Positions 32,375 through 43,353 are shown, counted from the first letter of the stretch. The stretch: DNA of 64,000 nt from Saccharopolyspora sp. NFXS83 (GCF_026241095.1 NZ_JAPFGB010000014.1:1-64000); one strand, 5' to 3'. A program made the numbers and translations. The notes: a model not told the origin generated them from the letters alone.

Positions 32375-33454
32375 ATGACCTCCGCGCACACCGCCGCGCA
32401 GGTCGCGGCGCCCACCGGCTACCCGGAGCGCGCGGCCGTCGCGGAGTTCTTCACCGCGCAGGCCGGTGAGCTGGACCGGGGCGGCTGCGACGTCCGTCCC
32501 GGTCTGCGCTTCCTCGGCGAACGCGGACTGCTCGGCCTCGGCGCCCCGGACAACGCGGGCGACGAGCTGGCGACCATGCTGCTGGTGGTCGAGGACGTCG
32601 CCGCGAGCTGCATGAGCTCCGGGTTCTCGTTGTGGGCGCAGCGGATGGTCGTCGAGTACCTCGCTCGCGGATCCACCGGTCCGGAACTCGACGGCGAGCT
32701 CGCGGCATTGCGGGCCGGTTCCCGGATCGGTGTCACCGCGATGGCTCCGGCGATGAAGCACGTCGCCGGACTCGAACCCGTTCCGGTGATCGCCGAGCGC
32801 ACCGCGGGAGGCGTCCGGCTCGACGGACCGATCCGCTGGGCGTCGAACCTCTTCGAGGACGCGCTGGTCGTGGTGCCCGCCCGGTTCGCCGACGGCGGCG
32901 GGCTGATCGCGGTGCTGCGCATCGACGATCCCGGGGTGACCGTCCACGATGCACCGGAGCTGCTGGCGCTGGGCGGCACGCGGTCGTCCTCGGCGACACT
33001 CTCGCGGGTCGAGGTGCCCGCCGAGCACGTGCTCAGCGAGGACCTCACCGGGTTCGTGCGCTCGGTGCGCCCGACGTTCCTGCTGGTGCAGAGCGCGTTC
33101 TGCGCCGGGCTCGCCGGGGCCTCCCGGCGGTGCTCGGCGGAGCTGCTGACCGGTTTGAACGCCGAGTTCGACGACGACTTCGACGAGCTCGCATCCGAGC
33201 ACGATTCGGTGCGCGCCCGGTTGTTCGACTTCGCCAGGTCAACGCACCGCCCGTCGGCGGCGGACCTGCTGCGGCTGCGGCTGGACGCCGCGCGCGTCGC
33301 GGGCGCGGCGACCAGGCTGGAGTCCGCCGTCACCGGCGGTCGCGGCTACGTCGCCACGAGCGCCACGAGCCGCCGGCTGCGCGAAGCGGCCTTCCTCCCG
33401 ATCCAGGCTCCGACGGAAGGGCAACTGCGGTGGGAACTTTCACGGTCCGCCTGA
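32375..33454 (+). CDS. Acyl-CoA dehydrogenase-like flavoprotein (SfnB/DszC-type candidate)
   Basis: This 359-residue protein has the acyl-CoA dehydrogenase fold: helical N-domain (LGERGLLGLGAPDNAGDELA, VVEDVAASCMSSGFSLWAQRM), beta domain (IGVTAMAPAMKHVAG, VRLDGPIRWASNLFEDALVV) and helical C-domain ending in GGRGYVATSATSRRLREAAF. The catalytic glutamate of true dehydrogenases is not evident, which fits the flavin-dependent monooxygenase branch that attacks organosulfur compounds. It sits directly upstream of a sulfonate/taurine-type ABC importer, which supports that reading. The ATPase gene starts 25 bases before its stop. Confidence 0.75.
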   Translation: MTSAHTAAQVAAPTGYPERAAVAEFFTAQAGELDRGGCDVRPGLRFLGERGLLGLGAPDNAGDELATMLLVVEDVAASCMSSGFSLWAQRMVVEYLARGSTGPELDGELAALRAGSRIGVTAMAPAMKHVAGLEPVPVIAERTAGGVRLDGPIRWASNLFEDALVVVPARFADGGGLIAVLRIDDPGVTVHDAPELLALGGTRSSSATLSRVEVPAEHVLSEDLTGFVRSVRPTFLLVQSAFCAGLAGASRRCSAELLTGLNAEFDDDFDELASEHDSVRARLFDFARSTHRPSAADLLRLRLDAARVAGAATRLESAVTGGRGYVATSATSRRLREAAFLPIQAPTEGQLRWELSRSA

Positions 33455-34170
33455 CCGGAGCGGACAAGTCCTACGGCCGCGGTCCGCGCCGCCGCAGAGT
33501 CCTCAATGGACTCGAACTGGCGGTGCGGGACGGGGAGTTCCTGGTGCTCCTCGGGCCCAGCGGCTGCGGCAAGTCCACCTTGCTGCGGGTGCTCGCCGGG
33601 CTGGAATCCCTCGACGGCGGCACCGTCGAGTGGTCCGGTGGCGACGCCCGGCCGCCCATCGGGGCCGTGTTCCAGCAGCCGCACCTGATGCCGTGGTCGA
33701 CGGTGCGGGACAACGTGCTGCTCGGCGGGCGCTACCGCGCCAACCGGGACCGCTTCGCCCCGGCCTGGGCCGAAGAGCTCGTGTCCCGCCTCGGTCTGGC
33801 CGAGCTCGCGGACTCCTACCCGGACCAGCTCTCGGGCGGGCAGGCGCAGCGCGTCGCGGTGGCGCGGGCGGCGGCGATCGAACCGGCGTTGCTGCTGCTC
33901 GACGAACCGTTCAGCGCGCTCGACCCGGCCGCGCGCGACGACCTGCGGCGCTGGGTCCGGTCGACCACCGATGACCTGGCGCTGACCACGGTGCTGGTGA
34001 CCCACGACGTGGACGAGGCGCTGCTGGTCGGCGACCGCATCGCGATGCTCGACGGGTCCGGTGGCGTGGCCCAGGAGTGGTCGAACGCTCCGGGCGGCGT
34101 CGACGGACCGCTGCGCGACGAACTGCTGGCGCGGTACCCGGCGGGGCCGGTCAGCGCAGGGGCGATCTGA
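33430..34170 (+). CDS. Nitrate/sulfonate/taurine-type ABC transporter ATPase
   Basis: This 246-residue ATPase carries Walker A GPSGCGKST (about residues 38-46), a Q-loop AVFQQPHLMPWSTVRDNV typical of the SsuB/TauB group, signature LSGGQAQRVAVARA, Walker B LLLLDEPFSALDP and switch VTHDVDEAL. The GTG start at 33430 has GGAAGG upstream and lies inside the end of the flavoenzyme gene. The stop overlaps the next gene's ATG by one base (TGATG). It powers the importer formed with the two following genes. Confidence 0.9.
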   Translation: MGTFTVRLTGADKSYGRGPRRRRVLNGLELAVRDGEFLVLLGPSGCGKSTLLRVLAGLESLDGGTVEWSGGDARPPIGAVFQQPHLMPWSTVRDNVLLGGRYRANRDRFAPAWAEELVSRLGLAELADSYPDQLSGGQAQRVAVARAAAIEPALLLLDEPFSALDPAARDDLRRWVRSTTDDLALTTVLVTHDVDEALLVGDRIAMLDGSGGVAQEWSNAPGGVDGPLRDELLARYPAGPVSAGAI

Positions 34171-35351
34171 TGGGGCCGCCGTGGAGCCGCCGCTCGCTGC
34201 TGCTCGGCGCGGGCGCGCTCGGGGCGGCGGCCGGGATCGGCGCCACCGCGGACCTCGGCCTGCACGCCGCCCAGCACCGCGATGCCTCGTCGGCCGCCAT
34301 GCGGATCGGCTACCTGCCGATCACCGACGCCGCGCCGCTGCTCGTCGCGCACGGCAGCGGACTGCTCGACGACCACGGCACCGGGGCGCAACGTCCCGTG
34401 AAGTTCCGCAGCTGGGCCTCGCTGGCCGAAGCGTTCCTGACCCGCCAGGTCGACGTGGTGCACCTGCTGATGCCGTTCGCGGTGCAGCTGCGCTACGCGA
34501 TGGGCACCGCGTGCCGGGTGCTGGCGTGGAACCACACCAACGGCTCCGCGCTGACCGTGCACCGCTCCCTCGACCGGATCGAGCAGCTCGCCGGGCGCAA
34601 GGTCGCCATCCCGTTCTGGTGGTCCATCCACAACATCGTGCTGCAGCGGATGCTGCGCGCCGCCGGGCTCACCCCCGTCGTACGGCAACGGCCCTCGGTC
34701 TCGGACGGGACGGTGGAGCTGGTGGTGATGAGCCCGTCGGACATGGTTCCCGCGCTGGACAACGGTTCCGTCGGCGGCTTCATCGTCGCCGACCCGTTCA
34801 ACGCGATCGCCGAGATCAAAGGCGTGGGGCGCATCCTGCGCTTCGTCGGCGACGTGTGGCGCGACCACGCCTGCTGCGTGGTGCTGGCCCACGAGGACTT
34901 CCTGCGCGCCGCACCGGACCGGGCGCAGGGGCTGGTCGACGCGCTGGCGCTGGCGCAGCTGGGACTCGCGCGGGACCGGCAGGCCGGGGCGCGGGCGCTC
35001 ACCGGCGGCAAGTACCTGCCGCAGCCGCTCACAGCCGTGTCGAAGGCGTTGGACTACCCGCCCGCCGACTACGTCGAGCGCGGCGCGCTGCGCCACCCCG
35101 GCTGGGCCGGTCAGCGCATCGGGTTCCAGCCGTTCCCGTTCCCCGGCTTCACCGCCGAACTCGTGGCGGCCATGCGGGACACGGTCGTGGACGGCGACAC
35201 CGGGTTCCTCACCGGCATCCGCCCCGACGAGGTGCACGGGCAGCTCGTCGACGACCGGTTCGTGCGCAGCAGCCTGGACCGCTTCGGCGGGCCCGGCGCG
35301 TTCGGCCTGCCCGACTCCCTACTCCGCAGCGAAGAGGTGAACCCCGCATGA
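34170..35351 (+). CDS. ABC transporter substrate-binding protein, sulfonate/nitrate type
   Basis: This 393-residue exported binding protein begins with a twin-arginine signal (SRRSLLLGAGALGAAAG). The NMT1/SsuA-like fold follows (MRIGYLPITDAAPLLVAHGS, VDVVHLLMPFAVQLRYAMG, LAGRKVAIPFWWSIHNIVLQ, VGGFIVADPFNAIAEIKGVG). The DPFNA/CCVVLAHEDFL pattern is shared with nitrate/bicarbonate and aliphatic-sulfonate binders. The sulfur leader peptide upstream makes a sulfonate or related organosulfur ligand most likely. It is coupled on both sides to the ATPase and permease genes. Confidence 0.88.
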   Translation: MGPPWSRRSLLLGAGALGAAAGIGATADLGLHAAQHRDASSAAMRIGYLPITDAAPLLVAHGSGLLDDHGTGAQRPVKFRSWASLAEAFLTRQVDVVHLLMPFAVQLRYAMGTACRVLAWNHTNGSALTVHRSLDRIEQLAGRKVAIPFWWSIHNIVLQRMLRAAGLTPVVRQRPSVSDGTVELVVMSPSDMVPALDNGSVGGFIVADPFNAIAEIKGVGRILRFVGDVWRDHACCVVLAHEDFLRAAPDRAQGLVDALALAQLGLARDRQAGARALTGGKYLPQPLTAVSKALDYPPADYVERGALRHPGWAGQRIGFQPFPFPGFTAELVAAMRDTVVDGDTGFLTGIRPDEVHGQLVDDRFVRSSLDRFGGPGAFGLPDSLLRSEEVNPA

Positions 35352-36151
35352 CCGCGACCTCCCCGCGCGGAGCCGAGGAGACCGCCCCGCAATCCTCGAA
35401 CGACGGGCGGCTGCTGCACCGCGCCGGACCGCCGCTGGTCGCGGTCCTGGTCGCGGTGGCGCTGTGGTGGCTGGTGACCGACGTGCTCACCGGCGACCGG
35501 TTGCTGTCCTCGTTCGCCCCGCAGCACGCGGTGCCCGCGGTGGGCGACCTGATGGCTCGGGGCGTGCTGCTGCCGGACGTGGCGGCGAGCCTGTGGCGGC
35601 TGCTGCTGGGCATGCTCATCGCCGCCGTCATCGGCATCCCGGTGGGGCTGCTGGTGGGCTCGCTCGACGTCGTCGAGCGGGCCACCCGCCCGGTGTTCCA
35701 GTTCCTGCGGATGATCTCGCCGCTGTCCTGGGCGCCGATCGCGGTGGCCGTGTTCGGCATCGGCCACCGGCCGGTGACGTTCCTTGTCGCGGCGGCGGCC
35801 GTGTGGCCGATCGTGCTCAACACGGCCGCGGGCGTGCACTCCGTGTCCCCCGGCCACCTCCAGGTGGCGCGCTCGCTCGGCGCGAGCCGGTTCGAGGTGC
35901 TCACCAGCGTGGTGCTGCCGACCGCGCGCGGCCACGTGCTGACCGGGTTGCGGCTGGCGCTGGGCATCGCGTGGGTCGTGCTGGTGCCCGCGGAGATGCT
36001 GGGCGTCGATTCCGGGCTGGGCTACCAGATCCTGAACTCGCGGGACCAGCTCGCCTACGACCAGGTGATGGCGGTGATCCTGGTGATCGGCGTGCTCGGC
36101 TACGCCCTCGACGCGCTCGCCCGCACCGTCCTGCGTCCCCGCCGGGGCTGA
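35348..36151 (+). CDS. ABC transporter permease, sulfonate/nitrate type
   Basis: This 267-residue permease of the SsuC/TauC family has six predicted spans. It includes SLWRLLLGMLIAAVIGIPVG, LRMISPLSWAPIAVAVFGIG, and the EAA loop QVARSLGASRFEVLTSVVLPTARGHVLTGL. The ATG overlaps the binding-protein stop by four bases. It closes the operon 31455-36151; no clear terminator was seen after it. Confidence 0.9.
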   Translation: MTATSPRGAEETAPQSSNDGRLLHRAGPPLVAVLVAVALWWLVTDVLTGDRLLSSFAPQHAVPAVGDLMARGVLLPDVAASLWRLLLGMLIAAVIGIPVGLLVGSLDVVERATRPVFQFLRMISPLSWAPIAVAVFGIGHRPVTFLVAAAAVWPIVLNTAAGVHSVSPGHLQVARSLGASRFEVLTSVVLPTARGHVLTGLRLALGIAWVVLVPAEMLGVDSGLGYQILNSRDQLAYDQVMAVILVIGVLGYALDALARTVLRPRRG

Positions 36152-36472
36152 GCCCGGCTCGGGGACCGGCTGGACGCGGCCCGCTGCGACATCGCCGACG
36201 AGCCCCACCGCACGACCACGCCGCACCCAACCACGAGGACCACGAGCGGGCCGGTGGCTCGCTCCGGCCGCCCGGATCCCGCCACCGAGCCACGAGCCCC
36301 GGCGACTGCGCCGCGGTGAACCGGACCATCCGGATCCTTCGAATGCCGGCCGCGATCCCGCTTTCCACGCGGCGACCTCGACGCGGTTCCCGTTGCCACC
36401 ACTCGATCGCCTCGCGGAATCCCCCGCGACGAGAGCGGCGGATCGCGGTGAGCCGCGCTCCGCCGAGCACCG
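36152..36472. other. Gene-free stretch
   Basis: These 321 bases between the importer permease and the membrane hydrolase show no ORF with family signal, no strong palindrome and no clear terminator. Codon-like periodicity is weak. I see nothing to annotate. Confidence 0.5.
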
Positions 36473-38059
36473 ATGATCTTCGGCGGGCGGGGGGCGTGGG
36501 ACGATCTCGGGGTGGTGAGGTCTTCGTGGTCCGAGGCCGGAGGGTCCGGTCCGCTGCTGTTGTCGTGCGTCGTGGTGGTGCTGCTGCTCGTCGGGGCCGG
36601 GTTCGGGGTGGCGCGGGTCGATTCGGGGGTGGTCCGCACGACGACCGTCGCCGACGGCGTACCGATCGACCTGGTGCGCCCCGCCGACATGAGCGCCGAG
36701 AAGGCGCCCGCGGTGATCGTGGCGCACGGGTACGCCGGGAGCCGTCGACTGATGGCCGACTGGGGCACGACGCTGGCGCGGTCGGGATTCGTCGTCGCGT
36801 TGCCGGACTTCGCCGGGCACGGAGCCAACCGGACGCCGCTGCCCGAAGGCTCCGCGCGGGAGTCCCGGCTCGCGGCGGACCTGACCGCGACCGTCGGCCT
36901 GCTGCGCCGGACGCCGGAGGTGGATCCGGACCGCATCGGCCTCGCCGGGCACTCCATGGGAGCGGGGGCGGTGCACCGGTTCGCCTCCGAGCACCCCGAG
37001 ATCGCGGCGACGGTGGCGATCTCGCTGCCCGGCGGCGGTGACTCGCTCCAGGACCCGGCATTGCCGAAGGACCTCCTCCTGCTCACCGGCCAGTACGAGT
37101 TCCCGGCGTTCCACCGGGCGGCCGAAGACGCCTTGCGGGCCGGATATCCCGACTCGGTTCGAGGGTCGCCGAACGGGGATCCCGCGCTGGGCAACGCTCG
37201 GCAGGGCCGCACCGTCGAGCACGCCGAGCACATCACGATCCTCTTCGCGCCCCGAGCGCACGCGGAAGCCGCGCGCTGGCTGCGGGCGTCGCTGCACGGC
37301 ACCGCCGCGCCGGACGGGAACGCGGCCGGCGAACGGGTGCTCGCCGCCGCGCTGCTCTGGGGCGCGTTCGCGGTCGGCTTCCTCCCCTTCGTGCGCAAGC
37401 TCTTCCGCCCTGCGCCTCCAGGCACGGCGCGGGCAGGCGCGTCAGCCCGGATCGCCGGTGCGGTCGCGGCCGGAACCGTCCTCGCCGTCACCGGTTCCGC
37501 ACTGGTCCCGACCGGATGGTCACCGCTGGCGGTCGGAGGCGAGGTCGGGTGGTTCCTCGCGCTGTTCGGGCTCGGCAGCGGACTCGCGTTCGCCCTGCTC
37601 GCCCCGGATTCGGTCCACCGTGGACGGGGGTTCGCTCCGTGGAGGTCGAGCGCGGTCACCAGCTACGCCGTGCTCGCGGTCGCCGTTCCCATCGGGTTCG
37701 GCCTGGCCGAGCCGATTCCGCACGGTCCGCGCTGGTGGTGGACCCCGCTGGTGGTCGCCGGCTGCGGCATCGCTTGCGCCGCCGCGGAGCTCCTGGCCCG
37801 CGGCCTGCACGGTCGGCGGCGGGACGGCGTGCGGGCGGCGGTGCTGTGCACCGCGCTGCTCGGCATCGGGGCGGCGGCGGTCGCGGGCGTCCTGCCGAGC
37901 TTCGTGCTCCTGATCGCGCCGCTGCTCGGGGCACTGCTGCTGTGGCACCTCGCCTGGGCCGCGGTCCTCGCCAGGAGCGGCGCCCCGTGGTGGCTCCCGG
38001 CCGTCGTCGGCGGCGTGCTGCTCGGGTTGCCGCCCGCCGCCGTGAGCCCGCTCATGTGA
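36473..38059 (+). CDS. Membrane-anchored alpha/beta hydrolase with C-terminal transmembrane domain
   Basis: This protein of about 528 residues has one N-terminal anchor (LLLSCVVVVLLLVGAGFGVA). An extracytoplasmic alpha/beta-hydrolase domain follows (about 50-275) with AVIVAHGYAGSRRLM, the nucleophile elbow GHSMG in IGLAGHSMGAGAVHRF and a late histidine (EHAEHITILF). A C-terminal half of about seven spans (295-525) has no family I recognise. The hydrolase part resembles dienelactone hydrolase or platelet-activating-factor acetylhydrolase-like enzymes. The start is uncertain; GTGs at 36512 or 36515 are also in frame. It is convergent with the glutamate dehydrogenase gene across a shared terminator. 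Confidence 0.72.
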   Translation: MIFGGRGAWDDLGVVRSSWSEAGGSGPLLLSCVVVVLLLVGAGFGVARVDSGVVRTTTVADGVPIDLVRPADMSAEKAPAVIVAHGYAGSRRLMADWGTTLARSGFVVALPDFAGHGANRTPLPEGSARESRLAADLTATVGLLRRTPEVDPDRIGLAGHSMGAGAVHRFASEHPEIAATVAISLPGGGDSLQDPALPKDLLLLTGQYEFPAFHRAAEDALRAGYPDSVRGSPNGDPALGNARQGRTVEHAEHITILFAPRAHAEAARWLRASLHGTAAPDGNAAGERVLAAALLWGAFAVGFLPFVRKLFRPAPPGTARAGASARIAGAVAAGTVLAVTGSALVPTGWSPLAVGGEVGWFLALFGLGSGLAFALLAPDSVHRGRGFAPWRSSAVTSYAVLAVAVPIGFGLAEPIPHGPRWWWTPLVVAGCGIACAAAELLARGLHGRRRDGVRAAVLCTALLGIGAAAVAGVLPSFVLLIAPLLGALLLWHLAWAAVLARSGAPWWLPAVVGGVLLGLPPAAVSPLM

Positions 38060-38100
38060 GACCGACCTTCGCCGCCCGGAACCCCGTGCCAGGTGGTGGT

Positions 38101-38140
38101 GCGACCGGCCCGGCCGCGGTTCGGATGCCGGGCCGGTCGC
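38101..38140. terminator. Bidirectional terminator
   Basis: GCGACCGGCCCGGC (38101-38114) pairs perfectly with GCCGGGCCGGTCGC (38127-38140), 14 bp, between convergent genes ending at 38059 and 38146. Confidence 0.85.
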
Positions 38141-38145
38141 GCGGC

Positions 38146-39914
<1,769 letters not shown>

Positions 39915-41336
39915 TCACGCCCCGATCGGCTCGCGCGGCGCGGGGGTGCGGCGCCGCAGCGCGACGGCGACGCCCAGCACCAGCAGGTTCACCGCCAGGC
40001 CGGTCAGCCCCGAGTTGACGCCGAACGGGCTCACGCCGAGCAGCGCCGCGCCCAGCACCACGCACTCCCCCGCGATCAACCCGGCCAGCACCGCCGACGA
40101 CCGCACCGGGACCGGTTCGCGCAGCGCCAGCAGGTTCGCCGGCGCCAGCTGGATCATGCCGCTGTAGGTGAGCAAGTACAGGTCGGCCATCAAGTCGGGC
40201 CGCCCCAGCGTCAACGCCAGCACCAGCACCGACACCACCGCCGCCGTGATCCGGCTCGCCCGCAGCCGCCCCTGCTCCGGCACGCCGCTGGGCACCAGGT
40301 TGCTCGACACCAGCGTCGCCACGCAGATCAGGCCGCCCGCCGCGGGCACCATGGCGCAGGCCGCGCCGCCGATGAGCACCACCGCCAGCAACCACGGCGG
40401 CAACGTCGCCTGCGCCAGGCCCAGCAGCGCGGCGTTCTCGTCCCCGGCTCGGGTCGTGGCGTCCGCGACGGCGTAGAAGCCCACCATGACGGGGATCGCG
40501 ACGGCCATCGTGTAGAGCGGCAGGAACACGTGGTTGGACGCCACGGCCTTCGAGGACCGGCCCGACAGCACCGCGGGCCAGCTCGACGGCAGCGTCATGC
40601 ACCCGAAACCGGCCGCGCTGACCAGGATGCTCGTCACGTACCAGGCCGTTCCGTAGGTTCCGGACGGCTGGATCGTGAGCAGTTCCCGCGCGCCCTGGAA
40701 CACGGCGGTGAACAGCCCGCCCTCCGGTTGCCGCGCCAGCAGCACGCCACCGGCGATGACGACGAGCGCGACCACCATCAGCACGTCCTTCAAGTAGGAC
40801 GTCGCCGCCACCCCGTGCAGGCCCGACCACAGCACGAACAGCAGGATCAGCAGCATCGCCACCACGATGCTCACCGTCCCCGACGACTCGTCGCCGGTCA
40901 TGAACGAGACGATCGTGCCGAGCCCCACCAGCTGCACCTGGATGACGGGCATGAAGAACACGATCGCCAGCACCGCGGTCAACCCGCCCAGCAGCGGGCT
41001 GCCGAAGCGGTGGCGCAGGAAGTCCGAGTTCGTCCGGTAGCCGTGGCGCTTGCCCAGCCGCCACACCAACGGACCCACCAGGAACATCCCCACGTAGCCG
41101 AGCACCAGGTACGACGGCATGTACATCGCGGCGACCCCGCCGCCGAGCACCATCCCGGACATGCCGAGGAACGTGAAGGTCGTGAAGATCTCCCCGGCCT
41201 GCAGGAAGAACGTGGCCACGGCACCGAAGCGGCGCCCGCCGACGGTCCAGGCCGCCAGGTCGAACCCGCCGCCGCGCCTGCCGAGCAGGCCGACGACGGC
41301 GATCAGCACTAGGCCGACCAACGCGATGGCGATCAT
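39915..41336 (-). CDS. Sodium:solute symporter (SSS family)
   Basis: This 473-residue permease has about 12-13 spans. It contains AWTVGGRRFGAVATFFLQAGEIFTTFTFLGMSG near the N-terminus and GVAATSYLKDVLMVVALVVI, both placed as in SSS members of the MctC/PutP group. Together with the small DUF3311 subunit that overlaps its start codon it forms the YhdX-like pairing found with monocarboxylate or acetate-type symporters. The substrate is not defined. ATG 41336 overlaps the DUF3311 stop (ATGA). Confidence 0.88.
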   Translation of the reverse strand: MIAIALVGLVLIAVVGLLGRRGGGFDLAAWTVGGRRFGAVATFFLQAGEIFTTFTFLGMSGMVLGGGVAAMYMPSYLVLGYVGMFLVGPLVWRLGKRHGYRTNSDFLRHRFGSPLLGGLTAVLAIVFFMPVIQVQLVGLGTIVSFMTGDESSGTVSIVVAMLLILLFVLWSGLHGVAATSYLKDVLMVVALVVIAGGVLLARQPEGGLFTAVFQGARELLTIQPSGTYGTAWYVTSILVSAAGFGCMTLPSSWPAVLSGRSSKAVASNHVFLPLYTMAVAIPVMVGFYAVADATTRAGDENAALLGLAQATLPPWLLAVVLIGGAACAMVPAAGGLICVATLVSSNLVPSGVPEQGRLRASRITAAVVSVLVLALTLGRPDLMADLYLLTYSGMIQLAPANLLALREPVPVRSSAVLAGLIAGECVVLGAALLGVSPFGVNSGLTGLAVNLLVLGVAVALRRRTPAPREPIGA

Positions 41337-41611
41337 GCCCGGTCCTCCCGTCCCGCGGAGCCGGCCGGAGGCCGCTCACCAGGATCCGGGGCGTCGGCCT
41401 CGGCCGGATCGTCGTCGCCGATCAGCCCGGCGCTCTCCTCGCGGCGCAGCACCCACGCCAGCAGCAGGCTGGTGAGCACGCACCACGCGCACACCCACAC
41501 CACCACCGAGGGCAGCCCGAACCACGGCGTCGCGGCGTTGACGAACGGGAAGAACGGAGTCCCCAGCAGCGCGACGACCGGTAACAGCAACACCACGTGG
41601 AAGGGCTTCAT
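41333..41611 (-). CDS. DUF3311 small membrane subunit
   Basis: This 92-residue protein has two transmembrane helices (about residues 5-28 and 33-54: VVLLLPVVALLGTPFFPFVN, PSVVVWVCAWCVLTSLLLAW) and an acidic cytoplasmic tail. DUF3311 proteins are found in operons with SSS symporters and probably act as an accessory subunit. It is the first gene of the pair; two inverted repeats lie 230-270 bases upstream. Confidence 0.85.
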   Translation of the reverse strand: MKPFHVVLLLPVVALLGTPFFPFVNAATPWFGLPSVVVWVCAWCVLTSLLLAWVLRREESAGLIGDDDPAEADAPDPGERPPAGSAGREDRA

Positions 41612-41837
41612 CGACGACCTCGCCCTCGGTCGCGATCGGCCCGCCTCGTCCCGGGCGACGGCCCGCTCCCACCTCGTCCGCTCACGCCATCCTCCTCAGC
41701 AGGTGGCCGTTCCCGCCCGCGGTCGTCGCGGGTCGAGCGGACACCGTGCGCAGGACACGCTAAGAACCCCGGCCCCCGGAGGCAACGACCCACCGGAGAC
41801 CGCACGAGTAACGCCGCTCACCCCGAAACCGATCGGA

Positions 41838-41854
41838 GCGAACGGACCGTTCGC
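41838..41854. promoter_or_regulatory. 17-bp inverted repeat, candidate operator (site 1)
   Basis: GCGAACGGACCGTTCGC is a perfect eight-base inverted repeat around a single central base. It forms a tandem pair with a related site centred 30 bp (three helical turns) further on, upstream of the DUF3311/SSS operon. Confidence 0.5.
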
Positions 41855-41867
41855 CCAATCACCTTGG

Positions 41868-41884
41868 ACGAACGAGCCGTTCAC
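41868..41884. promoter_or_regulatory. Related inverted repeat, candidate operator (site 2)
   Basis: The core GAACGAGCCGTTC repeats the GAACG/CGTTC arms of the site at 41838-41854 with a three-base centre. Its spacing from that site is a whole number of turns, which suggests cooperative binding by one dimeric regulator. Confidence 0.45.
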
Positions 41885-41896
41885 TCGAGGAAGCGG

Positions 41897-42859
41897 TCAG
41901 ACGACCGGGGGTACCGGGGTGACGAGGGTGCCGTCGGTCATGAAGTGGTCCAGGTTGCGGAAGGTGAGCTCCCCCATCGCCTGCCGGGTCTCGTGCGTGG
42001 CGCTGGCGATGTGCGGCAGCAGCAGGACGTTGTCCGCCTCCAGCAGCGCAGCGGGCACGTTCGGCTCGTCGGCGAAGACGTCCAGGGCGGCGCCCGCGAT
42101 GCGCCCCTCGACGAGCGCCGCGACCAAGGCGGGTTCGTCTACGACGCTGCCGCGGGCGATGTTCACTAGGTACCCGCGCGGTCCGAGCGCGTCGAGCACG
42201 TCGGCGGACACCAGGTTCCGCGTCTCGGCGCCGCCGGAGGTGGCGACCACCAGCACGTCGGCGCCGTCGGCCAGCGCGCGCGGCGAGTCGGCGTAGCGGT
42301 ATCCGACACCGTCGACGGGACGCCGCGAGTGGTAGCTGATCTCGGCGTCGAACCCTTCCAGGCGGCGCGCGATGGCCTGCCCGATGCGGCCGAGCCCGAG
42401 GATGCCGACGCGTGTGCCGCTCACCTTGGTGCGCAGCCCGAACCCGTTCGGCACCCACTCGCCCGCGCGCACGTAGCGGTCGGCCGCGGCGAGGCCGCGC
42501 AGCACGTCGATGAGCCCGCCCACGGCGAGGTCCGCGACGCAGTCGGTGAGCACGTCGGGCGTGTTGCTCACGTCGATGCCGCGGGCGCGGGCGCGCGCCA
42601 CGTCGGTCGTCTCGTAGCCGACTCCGAAGTGGACGATCGCGCCGAGCTTCGGCAGCGCGTCCATGAGTTCGTGGCTCAACCCGACGCGCGCACTGGTCAC
42701 CGCGGCCACCACCTCGGAGCCGTGTTCGGCGAGGTAGCGGGCCGGGTCGGGCTGCTCGGCGAGGCGGACCACGTCGTAGCGGGCCGCGAGGGACTCCTCC
42801 AGCGACGGCAACAGCGGGCAGACCTGCAGGACGGTGCCGTGCGGGGCGGACTGGGGCAT
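41897..42859 (-). CDS. D-isomer-specific 2-hydroxyacid dehydrogenase
   Basis: This 320-residue enzyme reduces 2-oxo acids such as glyoxylate or hydroxypyruvate, or oxidises D-2-hydroxy acids. NAD-binding VGILGLGRIGQAIARRLEGF is at about residues 150-169, with catalytic arginine in NIARGSVVDE, glutamate in FADEPNVP and histidine in LLPHIASATHETR. IDVSNTPDVLTDCVADLAVG precedes the fold as usual. It has no ACT regulatory domain, so it is not the long serA form. It lies divergent from the peptide importer operon across a 494-base gap. Confidence 0.88.
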   Translation of the reverse strand: MPQSAPHGTVLQVCPLLPSLEESLAARYDVVRLAEQPDPARYLAEHGSEVVAAVTSARVGLSHELMDALPKLGAIVHFGVGYETTDVARARARGIDVSNTPDVLTDCVADLAVGGLIDVLRGLAAADRYVRAGEWVPNGFGLRTKVSGTRVGILGLGRIGQAIARRLEGFDAEISYHSRRPVDGVGYRYADSPRALADGADVLVVATSGGAETRNLVSADVLDALGPRGYLVNIARGSVVDEPALVAALVEGRIAGAALDVFADEPNVPAALLEADNVLLLPHIASATHETRQAMGELTFRNLDHFMTDGTLVTPVPPVV

Positions 42860-43219
42860 GCGGAACTCCTCGTGCTGTCCGGCGCTCGTGGTGCTCGCGC
42901 TTCGCCGGGAGGTGGGCGGCTGCTGGCGAGCCTAGGTCGGCGGTGATGCCGGATCTAACACCGATCCGGCATCCGCCGATACCTTTTCTGACTTCGTCCG
43001 GCACGTGCGATGCCCGCCGGCAGGAGGTGGTCCGGATCGACGCCCACCCCGCCGATCACTTGGCCCCGCACCTCGCGAAAGCCTCGACGAACGGGCCTTG
43101 ACCACCACCGATACCGGCCGGCGAGCGATCCGGACTCCAGGTGGGCGGCGGGATCGAAGCACTCCGGGAGCTCGCCTCGACCTCCTCGGGGGCGGACCCG
43201 GAGCGGCGTCCCGGGTGTA

Positions 43220-43248
43220 TTGACGGTCACGTTCGACACGCCTAGGTT
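43220..43248 (+). promoter_or_regulatory. Sigma-70-like promoter of the peptide importer operon
   Basis: TTGACG (43220-43225) and TAGGTT (43243-43248) are separated by 17 bases, a near-consensus vegetative promoter about 105 bases upstream of the binding-protein start. The rest of the 42860-43353 gap shows no gene. Confidence 0.55.
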
Positions 43249-43353
43249 CCGTCTACACATGCAGACCGATTGCACGTTTATAGACAGCTCGGTGTTTCGG
43301 GACCGGGTGAACGTGTCGCCGGGAGCGAACGACAAGAGGACCCCGGAGAGACG

